Part shown: positions 15,804 to 21,647 of the stretch, one piece after another
Layout: every line of letters begins with the position of its first letter
Position numbering within the stretch: the first letter of the stretch is position 1
From: CAYZJD01 sp964478455
GTDB lineage: Bacteria > Acidobacteriota > Terriglobia > Bryobacterales > Bryobacteraceae
DNA length: 21,647 bases
Assembly (NCBI GenBank): GCA_964478455.1
Contig: CAYZJD010000024.1
Span: 1-21,647 of the forward strand
Reading direction: 5' to 3'
Notes under the pieces: model-generated
Told to the model about the DNA's origin: nothing
The model's input: the letters and a program-made list of their open reading frames with translations, nothing else
The model's database searches: none
Program-made: the position numbers and the translations under genes

Positions 15804-16847
15804 TCAGCCCTTGTCCTTCTGCGCCTCGGGAAGGTCGGCGGCCGGGCGATCCGAGGCGGTGTCGCCGAGCCGCAGCAGGAGCTGGCCGCCGGCGCCGTTG
15901 CTCTCCTGGTACCGCTCGTACGCCTTGACGATGCGCTGCACCAGGCTGTGGCGTACGACGTCGCGTTCGTCGAAGTAGACGAAGCGGATTCCATCCACGC
16001 CGCGGAGGACATCGATGGCCTCCAACAGCCCGCTTCGCTTGCCGAAGGGGAGATCGATCTGCGTGATGTCGCCCGTCACCACCATCTTCGAGTTGAAGCC
16101 CTGGCGCGTCAGCGCCATCTTGATCTGCTCCTGGGTGGAGTTCTGCGCCTCATCCATGATGATGAAGCTGTCGTTGAGCGTGCGGCCCCGCATGAAGGCA
16201 AGGGGGGCAACTTCGATGACCGAGCGCTCGAGCAGTTTCTCCACCTTCTCGACCTCCAGCATGTCAAACAGAGCGTCGTAGAGCGGCCGCAGGTAGGGAT
16301 CGACCTTTTCCTGCAAGGTGCCCGGAAGGAAGCCCAGCCGCTCGCCGGCTTCCACCGCCGGCCGCGTGAGGATGATCCGGCTCACGCGTTTCGCCAGCAG
16401 CGCCGAGACGGCCATGGCCACCGCGAGGTACGTCTTACCCGTGCCGGCGGGGCCGATGCCGAACACGAGATCATGGCGCTCGATAGCCTCCACGTAACGG
16501 CGCTGGTTGACCGATCTCGGCGCCACCGACTTCTTGCCGAAGTTGCGCTGCCGCCCGCTCAGCACGAGGTCGCGCAGGGTGACATCGGGGTCCTCGGTGA
16601 CGACGCGCAGGTAACTGTTCAGGTCGCCGTTGCCGAAGCTGTGACCCTCGCGCACCAGCGAGACGTAGTCGTTGAGAATGCTCTCGGCGCGGGCGACGTC
16701 GGCTTCCTCTCCTTCGATCTCGAGGCTGTCTTCCAGCAGTTGCGTGCGCACGCGCAGGCCGGTCTCCAGCAGCCGGATGTTTTCGTCACGGGTTCCGAAC
16801 AGCGACTCGATTCCCCGGCTGATTTGCACACTGACTTTGGTTCTCAA
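15804..16847 (-). CDS. PhoH-like ATPase (PhoL type)
   Basis: The 347-residue cytoplasmic protein has an N-terminal KH-like region (VSVQISRGIESLFGTRDENI through LNDYVSLVREG) and a P-loop ATPase domain. Walker A is GPAGTGKT (132-139), Walker B is IIMDEAQN (around 232) and a sensor stretch is VVTGDITQID. I put the start at TTG 16847 since MRTKVSVQIS is the usual family beginning; GGAGGT at 16865-16860 is 12 nt upstream, slightly far. The frame is open further upstream but has no better start. It heads the phoH-ybeY-corC-era-BON operon. PhoH/PhoL proteins beside ybeY are linked to RNA processing. A C-terminal tail of about 30 residues is Asp/Glu/Lys-rich. Confidence 0.9.
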   Translation of the reverse strand: MRTKVSVQISRGIESLFGTRDENIRLLETGLRVRTQLLEDSLEIEGEEADVARAESILNDYVSLVREGHSFGNGDLNSYLRVVTEDPDVTLRDLVLSGRQRNFGKKSVAPRSVNQRRYVEAIERHDLVFGIGPAGTGKTYLAVAMAVSALLAKRVSRIILTRPAVEAGERLGFLPGTLQEKVDPYLRPLYDALFDMLEVEKVEKLLERSVIEVAPLAFMRGRTLNDSFIIMDEAQNSTQEQIKMALTRQGFNSKMVVTGDITQIDLPFGKRSGLLEAIDVLRGVDGIRFVYFDERDVVRHSLVQRIVKAYERYQESNGAGGQLLLRLGDTASDRPAADLPEAQKDKG

Positions 16848-17038
16848 AAGGGTCTGGCTACCTCCATCATGAAAGGACAAGCTCGGGCTGCAAGCTGGTG
16901 GGATGAGCCACGTGGGATGCACACCCGGAAGCCGGCTCGGGACCATCCGGTTGTGTCCGCCTTAGCGGAGGTGCAACCATCCGTCCAAAGCATAGCAGAA
17001 AAGGGGAGTTGGCTCAAGGAGAAGACGAATCTCACTCG

Positions 17039-17070
17039 AATCTCACCACCAAGACACCAAGGCACCAAGG
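17039..17070 (+). repeat. CACCAAG-type dispersed repeat, left copy of the Fic-flanking pair
   Basis: This 32-bp element starts AATCTCACCACC and continues as CAAGACACCAAGG and CACCAAGG. It matches the right copy at 18983-19014 in 30 of 32 bases, in the same orientation. The two differing bases are an A/G swap between the internal units. Similar CACCAAG tracts occur between genes in many environmental genomes, with no known function. Confidence 0.75.
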
Positions 17071-17085
17071 GAGGAGAGGAGAATT

Positions 17086-17116
17086 CCACCACAAAGACAC
17101 AAAGGGAGGAGAAGGA
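17086..17116 (+). repeat. Degenerate second unit of the CACCAAG repeat
   Basis: CCACCACAAAGACACAAAGG followed by GAGGAGAAGGA repeats the layout of 17044-17085 (CACCACCAAGACACC..., then GGAGGAGAGGAGAA) with a gap of about 9 bases. It is a partial tandem copy of the left element. Confidence 0.55.
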
Positions 17117-17299
17117 CCAGGGCCGCCCGGCGGAGTTGACGGAACAATCCCAATTGGGGCGGTAGCTCCTTCATTCTCAGGCGAATGGACCTCGATCACC
17201 TGGGGCGGCGGGACGGGCTGGCCGGCGCGCCCGGCCTTCAGGCGCTGAAGCTCGCAATGAGATACGGGCCAGAGGGGCGATGTGACCGGAGAGCCCGTC

Positions 17300-18871
17300 T
17301 CAGACCCCGTGCGCAGGAAACAAGCTGACATAAGCCTGTTCGGCGGCGGCTACCTCCGCGTCAGTCATCTGCGCAAATTCACCCTCGCGGGCTCGCTTTG
17401 AAAGCCGGCCTCCGTTCTGCAAAAGAAACCGGAACAGCAGATCGATTGTGCGATCGGGCATATCGACAATGGCTTCGATGCGCGCGCGAAACTGATCATA
17501 CCGCCTCAGAAAATCGGCTTCGTGCGGCAGATCTTCCTCGATGGTCTTCCTGACGCAAGCGTAGAGAAACTCGGCATGCGGGGTGGCATCGAAGTAGCGG
17601 TAGAAGTCGGCTGTGTCGTTCAGCACGCGGATGTTCCCGTCCCCCGCAGGCTGCCAGTCTATCACCGGCAGCAGGCGTCTCGAGTAGTCCTCCAGGACAG
17701 CCCGGTATTCATCGATGCGCTGGAGGATCGCCGCCGAGACCGGGAAGACCAGGCCCGCCGGATTGAATCCGCGCTGAGCGAGGACGTGGTGAATGAGGTA
17801 GCGGTGGATACGGCCATTTCCGTCCTGGAACGGGTGGACATAGACGAACCCAAAAGCCAGGACCGCTGCGGCGATCACACCATCCAGGCGTCGCGCTGCT
17901 CCACGGTCGAATGCAACCATGCCTTCGATCAGCGATCGCAGGTCTTCGGGGTGCGCACCGATATGGTCCGGGATCGGCATGCGGTTGTCTCGATCATGTT
18001 CGCCGACGAAGCCACCCTCCTCGCGGAGGCCGAGGCGCACAAAGCGGGAATCGCCGATAACGATCTGTTGCAGCCGCAGCAGCTCGTCAAGATCGATGGG
18101 GCGGCGGCCGGCCTCCCCGATGGCCCGCCCCCATCGCTGGATGCGGTCCTGGGGAGCGCGCTCGCCCTCGATCGCGTAACTCGACTTGGAGTCTTTCAGC
18201 AGCAGGAACGCGGCAGTCCTGGCCAGCAGATCACGGGGGACGTCAGCGACAACGGCCTGAGCCCGGCGAGCCAGATCCATCCCCGAGTATTCCTCCAGAG
18301 ACCGTGTTCGGAACACCAGGGGACAGAATGCCGGTGTTCCCGGCAGGTTGTTCCGGACGCGATGGCGGGACGAGGTTTCGCCCTCGATCGCCCACTGCTG
18401 CTCCGGATCGATGACAGGCACATAGGTTCCCTTGTGAGCATCGGGGAGGTCAAGGCGCGTGCCGGTCAGCCACTCATACAGGAACCAGATCCGGCGGGCA
18501 TAGCCTCCCGTCGGCTTGGCGCGCACGAGGGCTTCGATCTTGCGAGGTCCGACGGCTTCGAAGAGGCGTTTCAAGACGGCGAGATCGACCCCTTCGTACT
18601 TGAGGGCGAAGGTGAGATGCCCCTCCAAGTCGGGCGACGGTGCATGCCTGGGCGTCAGGATACGCCAGCCGCCTTCCGTCCGTACGCGGTGATGTTCCCC
18701 GGTGGCAGAGAGTGTTCGTGGGAGCGGGACCTTCAGCCCGAAGGCGTGTGTGAGAGCGGCATACCCGGCGGGTGTAGCCCTCTCCGGGAGCGGCCTTCCG
18801 TGAAAAACGGTCACTGGGCCTGAAAAGCGATGATTTTCCCGTGCCTCGTTGAAAGAAAAATCATGGGACAT
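17300..18871 (-). CDS. Fic-family AMP-transferase (class II, self-inhibited)
   Basis: The 523-residue protein carries the complete Fic motif HPFQDGNGRIHR with catalytic His346. Upstream, SYAIEG (Ser231 to Glu235) fits the inhibitory (S/T)xxxE(G/N) helix, so the protein is probably held inactive by its own N-terminal part (class II Fic). Such enzymes usually transfer AMP from ATP to a Ser, Thr or Tyr of a target protein. About 200 residues precede the Fic region and 100 follow it, with a possible winged-helix C-terminus (LLFRFLLQNGGRLSKRAREGEF). No antitoxin gene is adjacent, in keeping with self-inhibition. The gene stands alone, is flanked by 32-bp direct repeats, and its upstream DNA is more AT-rich than its neighbours, which hints at transfer. 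Confidence 0.9.
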   Translation of the reverse strand: MSHDFSFNEARENHRFSGPVTVFHGRPLPERATPAGYAALTHAFGLKVPLPRTLSATGEHHRVRTEGGWRILTPRHAPSPDLEGHLTFALKYEGVDLAVLKRLFEAVGPRKIEALVRAKPTGGYARRIWFLYEWLTGTRLDLPDAHKGTYVPVIDPEQQWAIEGETSSRHRVRNNLPGTPAFCPLVFRTRSLEEYSGMDLARRAQAVVADVPRDLLARTAAFLLLKDSKSSYAIEGERAPQDRIQRWGRAIGEAGRRPIDLDELLRLQQIVIGDSRFVRLGLREEGGFVGEHDRDNRMPIPDHIGAHPEDLRSLIEGMVAFDRGAARRLDGVIAAAVLAFGFVYVHPFQDGNGRIHRYLIHHVLAQRGFNPAGLVFPVSAAILQRIDEYRAVLEDYSRRLLPVIDWQPAGDGNIRVLNDTADFYRYFDATPHAEFLYACVRKTIEEDLPHEADFLRRYDQFRARIEAIVDMPDRTIDLLFRFLLQNGGRLSKRAREGEFAQMTDAEVAAAEQAYVSLFPAHGV

Positions 18872-18909
18872 GAATTTTTACATCTTCTCGAAGCAAGTCT
18901 TGAATAACG

Positions 18910-18938
18910 ATTGTACATCATGAAAAGGAATCACGTAA
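18910..18938 (-). promoter_or_regulatory. Likely promoter of the Fic gene
   Basis: On the minus strand TTACGT (18938-18933) and TACAAT (18915-18910) are 17 bases apart, a sigma-70-like pair with a weak -35. Initiation would be near 18903, about 32 nt ahead of the ATG at 18871. The surrounding 100 bp are clearly AT-richer than the rest of the window. Confidence 0.45.
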
Positions 18939-18982
18939 CGAGTCTGCGCGTGAGAAACGATTTCAGGCGACCGGATAATGCA

Positions 18983-19014
18983 AATCTCACCACCAAGGCA
19001 CCAAGACACCAAGG
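18983..19014 (+). repeat. CACCAAG-type dispersed repeat, right copy of the Fic-flanking pair
   Basis: Starts AATCTCACCACC and continues CAAGGCACCAAGACACCAAGG. It is 30/32 identical to 17039-17070 in direct orientation; the two copies bracket 1.9 kb that holds only the Fic gene. Confidence 0.75.
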
Positions 19015-19133
19015 CCAGTGGATGAGAAGAGAGCTACGCTGGGGATGTTTGGCGAGGGAAGACTCCGCGAGGCGGCCGCCTCTCCAGATTTGGCTGCCGG
19101 AACTATTGGCCTCAGGCCAGTGTCAATGATCCC

Positions 19134-20337
19134 ATGTCACGGCTTGTGCTCGCGTCACTCATCCTGATTGGCTGCGCCCAAGCCCAGACGCTGTCTGGAA
19201 CGTGGTCGGGCGCCCTGGAAGGGCCGGACATCTGGGGCGGCCTGGAGCTAACGATAGACCAATCCGTCGGAGCCAATGTTGCCCGGGCCCGCATACAAGT
19301 CGAAGGACGGTTGCACGCCGAGCCCCTCACGGACGTCGCCATCAGTTCGACTGAGATCGGCTTTCGCACGATCTGGGAAGGTCGCCAGGTGAGCGCCAGA
19401 GGAGTACTGCAAGGGGACCGGCTTCGAGGCAGCCTATCTGGTCGCGGCCATCGAGCATCCCTACGACGCGCCCATTGTGGTCTTCCTGGATGGCCGCGCC
19501 GTGCGCCCATTGCCGAAGAGCGCGCTCGCACCCCGTCAAGTCTCAGACCTGGTCGCGCAGCAGGAGGCTGCTGACTGCCGCGCGCGGGATATCCTGTTCG
19601 TGAAACGACAGCTCGCGGGACTCAATCAAGCCGCTAACGGGCCGTTTGGAAACAGCCTGGACCTCTCCAAAGTGAGCGTAGCGGGTCACTCACTGGGCGG
19701 CATGGCAGCGTTCCGAGCGTGCCAACTCGATCCCGGATTCTCCTGCTGCATCAACATTGATGGATCTTATCGTGCCCGCCCGTGTCCGGCTGCGGTGGAG
19801 GCGAGCAAACTGAATCCGCCGTTGCTATGGCTGCGACGCCCGCTCTTCCTATTCACGGATGCCCAATTGAAACAAGTTGGCCTGACGCGCGCCGAGTTCG
19901 ACGAGGAGATTGCGATGGGCCAGCGCGTGATGGCGGGCGTTGGCGGTGGAAGCTTCGACGTACGCCTCCCACATGCCGGCATTGATCACATGGACTTCAG
20001 TGATGTGCGCGTGTTGGAGAGGGATCTCGCCCCACCGGTCCGCGCCGCACGGCGTCTTACACTGGAGATGACGCGCGCGTGGGTCCGCGATTTTCTGCAA
20101 GCGGCATTGCGTGGCGAATCGCGTCGACTCTTGACTCAGACTTCGAGTGCGTATCGCGAAGCGCTGGTTTGGGCTTACCAGAGAGCATCACTTCCGGGAG
20201 GCCCGACGCTCGGGAACAATCTCCCAGCCGCCCGACAAGACTCTACTGCTAAGAACCTTGCCGGAGCCTTGTGCGCCGAAGTGGTAGAGTGTTTGATCGG
20301 GGAGGCCAGCAAGGGGATGCTGGATATGTATCCTTAA
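19134..20337 (+). pseudogene. Lipase/PAF-acetylhydrolase-like alpha/beta hydrolase, internally deleted
   Basis: The 5' part (ATG 19134, frame open to 19574) has a signal or lipoprotein sequence (MSRLVLASLILIGCAQAQ, with a possible LIGC lipobox) and a beta-rich N-terminal domain (LSGTWSGALE through GVLQGDRLRGSL). The 3' part in another frame, open from about 19393, carries an alpha/beta hydrolase core: AAYLVAAIEHPYDAPIVVFLDG, the nucleophile elbow VSVAGHSLGGMAAF, CINIDG, and GIDHMDF with the likely catalytic His. The two parts meet out of frame near 19400-19440. In relatives the hydrolase has a longer N-terminal stretch before EHPYDAP, so I infer a deletion. ATG 19477, inside the 3' frame, has no good ribosome-binding site. 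Confidence 0.6.
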
Positions 20338-20397
20338 TTCGGGAATTCCCATCTGTCTGGCTACCTGTGTGAAGACCGCATAAGGGGGAAAAGGACA

Positions 20398-20766
20398 ATG
20401 ACTGCTGGGACGTTCGAATTGAAGAGCTTGAATTCGCCGGATGAGGTGCGGAAATTTGACAAGGGAAGGGTCGAACTTGTGAATGTGGGCGGAGTCGCAA
20501 TCGGTCGCGCTACGTTCGAGCCCGGCTGGAAGTGGTCTACTTGCGTCAAGCCAATCGCCAAGACGAACAGCTGCCAGGCCGCGCACTACGGCTACCAGCT
20601 TTCGGGGACGACGACGACGCGGATGGATGACGGCACCGAAAGGACTTCGAAGGCTGGTGACGTCTTCAACATTCCGCCAGGACACGACGCTTGGGTGGTG
20701 GGAAACGAGCCGGTGGTGGTAGTCGACTTCCAGGGCATGGTCGATTACGCAAAACAGAGCAGATAG
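20398..20766 (+). CDS. Small single-domain cupin protein
   Basis: The 122-residue protein starts at ATG 20398 with AAAAGGA immediately upstream. It has one cupin barrel: GRATFEPGWKWS, AAHYGYQLSGTTTTRMDDG (motif 1) and GDVFNIPPGHDAWV (motif 2), ending VVVDFQGMVDY. His and Glu/Asp residues at the usual metal positions (His in AHYGY, Asp in RMDDG, His in PPGHD) may bind one metal, but the set is partial. The substrate is unknown; such cupins are often small-ligand sensors or isomerases. It appears intact although both neighbours are broken. Its 3' end overlaps the convergent truncated hydrolase gene by 22 bp. Confidence 0.8.
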   Translation: MTAGTFELKSLNSPDEVRKFDKGRVELVNVGGVAIGRATFEPGWKWSTCVKPIAKTNSCQAAHYGYQLSGTTTTRMDDGTERTSKAGDVFNIPPGHDAWVVGNEPVVVVDFQGMVDYAKQSR

Positions 20767-21296
20767 GAACTATCCGCTGTTCGATCCCTACCGGGCCGGC
20801 CTGAGCTTCCGAGGCTCAGGCCCACTGCGGCGCCGCGCTTCTTGAAGGTGGGCTGCTTTCCGTTCAGGATGACAACGGTCCACGTATTCTTCGCGCGGCG
20901 CGCGATGGCTTGCATCACCGCCCGCTCATTGGGCGATGTCTCGTAGAGGTAGACTTGAACCTCTTCCCAGCCTTCTCGGGTCGGGCGCGAGAGTTTCTGA
21001 CGGATGGCGCGCTTCTCTCCACGTCCATACGCCGTCCACGCTGCGTCGATGGCGGCGTCCGCGGCGCCGGCATCGGAATCGAAAAGAACGACGTGCGAGT
21101 CGACTTCCGGCGCCTCGACGACAATGAGCGGTCCGGCAATTACTATCGACCACCCAACTGGAGCCGTGAAGGTGGCTCCGCCGAATGTGGTGATCTCCTT
21201 ATCCGCGGCGAGTTTCTCGGCGGGTCGGGCAGGCGCCTGCGCGGAGGCAACGAAAGCCCAGGCCATGAGGGAAATCGGCAATAGTGCAAACCTCAT
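20745..21296 (-). pseudogene. Serine hydrolase (beta-lactamase family), truncated after the N-terminal domain
   Basis: The start is ATG 21296, with GAGGAG 8 nt upstream, followed by a signal peptide (MRFALLPISLMAWAFVASAQA). The next 130 residues match the N-terminal extension that precedes a beta-lactamase-type serine hydrolase domain in related proteins (FTAPVGWSIVIAGPLIVVEAP, DGWEEVQVYLYETSPNER-like, TWTVVILNGKQPTFKKRGA). The expected SLRPAGY linker is replaced by GSSGRPGRDRTADSS and a stop at 20745. One added base near 20814 would restore SLRPA, but a stop follows at once, so the catalytic domain is gone. The 183 residues are probably not functional. The family match is from memory, not a search. 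Confidence 0.55.
20798..20822. terminator. Inverted repeat after the cupin gene, terminator-like
   Basis: GGCCTGAGC (20798-20806) and GCTCAGGCC (20814-20822) form a perfect 9-bp stem around a 7-base loop, 31 bp after the cupin stop. No U tract follows on the plus strand, so termination would be weak or Rho-aided. The repeat also lies where the truncated hydrolase loses homology. Confidence 0.45.
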
Positions 21297-21425
21297 AGGC
21301 GCAACTCCTCGACGAAGTAAAACCGAGTCTGACAAAGCGGGTGCGGGAAGTCAATGAAAGGGACGTTGCCCGTCAAGGCGGATCTGTGCCCGAAATCCAT
21401 CGAGTGGCTTTGTGAACGGCTCGGT

Positions 21426-21647
21426 TCAGGAGGCGGATTGCCCGCGATTGACATACAGGCTGCACCCGTTCTCCTGATAGAGGCCGCCCACGTACTTGAA
21501 ATGCGACGAGAAGAGGCCCACGGGAACACCGTCCCGCGTGAAGAAGACCACCTGCCCGCCGCCGTGAGTATGTCCCGCCAGCGTCAGCCCAATCCGAAAG
21601 GACGGAACTTCGGTGAACGTATCCGGATGGTGAACCAACAGGATGGC
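21426..21647 (-). CDS. Metallophosphoesterase, C-terminal fragment
   Basis: The frame runs off the right edge: AILLVHHPDTFTEVPSFRIGLTLAGHTHGGGQ then FFTRDGVPVGLFSSHFKYVGGLY and SLYVNRG. HHPDTF and LAGHTHGGQ are the last metal-binding motifs of calcineurin-like phosphoesterases of the membrane-linked YkuE type (here GHTHGGG). Relatives continue after NRG with about 25 residues (GxxxPLRxxxPPEITLLTL), but this one reads QSAS and stops at 21426. The metal-site part is complete as far as it can be seen, so the protein may still be active or may be newly truncated. The 5' part is outside the window. Confidence 0.8.
   Translation of the reverse strand, partial: AILLVHHPDTFTEVPSFRIGLTLAGHTHGGGQVVFFTRDGVPVGLFSSHFKYVGGLYQENGCSLYVNRGQSAS

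Larger units (their letters stand above)
16866..17299. other. Repeat-bearing non-coding interval between phoH and the Fic gene
   Basis: About 430 bp without a credible gene. It should hold the phoH promoter at its left end. It contains the CACCAAG-type repeats at 17039-17116 and two adjacent hairpins: GGCCGG/CCGGCC (17220-17236) and CTTCAG/CTGAAG (17236-17250). Open frames here follow from the repeats and end in low-complexity text, so I do not call them genes. Confidence 0.5.

Noticed and set aside
17041..17110. CACCAAG repeats as a CRISPR array
   Set aside because: The units are contiguous and degenerate, with no spacers of even length and no cas genes nearby.
17220..17250. Two adjacent hairpins downstream of the Fic stop as a terminator
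   Set aside because: The stems are only 6 bp and no U tract follows on the minus strand; GC-rich DNA gives such stems by chance.
17032..17331. A 99-codon minus-strand frame across the CACCAAG repeats
   Set aside because: Its C-terminal half is just the translated repeat and its N-terminal half shows no family signature; it has no credible start site.
17522..18823. A 433-codon plus-strand frame opposite the Fic gene
   Set aside because: It is an antisense shadow; all motifs (HPFQDGNGR, SYAIEG) are on the minus strand.
20770..20800. A tRNA-like TTCGATCC T-loop sequence
   Set aside because: The flanking bases do not pair into a T stem and no acceptor, D or anticodon arm can be folded around it.

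Overview
The window is GC-rich chromosomal DNA, densely coded on both strands, and it reads as a soil-type Acidobacteriota genome of the Solibacter/Bryobacter kind. This placement is an inference. It rests on the gene set (CHASE2 sensor kinase, FecR-like protein with a C-terminal anchor, apiosidase-like hydrolase, an IS3-type transposase remnant of a type I associate with these genomes) and on the phoH-ybeY-corC-era order. No rRNA, tRNA or CRISPR array was found.

Layout. 1-580: the 5' end of thiG (minus) and the corpse of an IS3-family transposase. 582-3725: a DUF418 membrane protein (minus), about 500 bp without a recognisable gene, then a Tat-type exported DUF4038/GH140-like glycosidase (plus). 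3828-9587: a membrane glycosyltransferase (minus) diverges from a plus-strand cluster: exported Xaa-Pro aminopeptidase, CHASE2 histidine kinase, and a sigma-54-dependent NtrC-type response regulator. The kinase and regulator look like a cognate pair. 9741-12898: a 48-residue membrane protein, an exported glucosaminidase-like protein (minus), a FecR-like protein (minus, reading frame broken at a G6 run) and a divergent TPR protein. 12879-16847: a tight minus-strand operon phoH-ybeY-corC-era-BON, with 4-8 bp overlaps at most joints; it joins 16S rRNA maturation and 30S assembly (YbeY, Era) to an envelope protein. 17039-19014: a Fic AMP-transferase gene bracketed by nearly identical 32-bp direct repeats of a CACCAAG type. 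19134-21647: a decay zone with a lipase-like gene that lost an internal segment, an intact small cupin, a serine-hydrolase gene cut off after its N-terminal domain, and a metallophosphoesterase whose C-terminus ends early at the window edge.

The most useful leads are the repeat-bracketed Fic gene, the 48-residue gene with a palindromic leader, the G6 frame break in the FecR-like gene, the possible leaderless promoters, and the run of broken hydrolase genes. I did not find a clear-cut new defence or mobile system; the Fic island is the nearest candidate.
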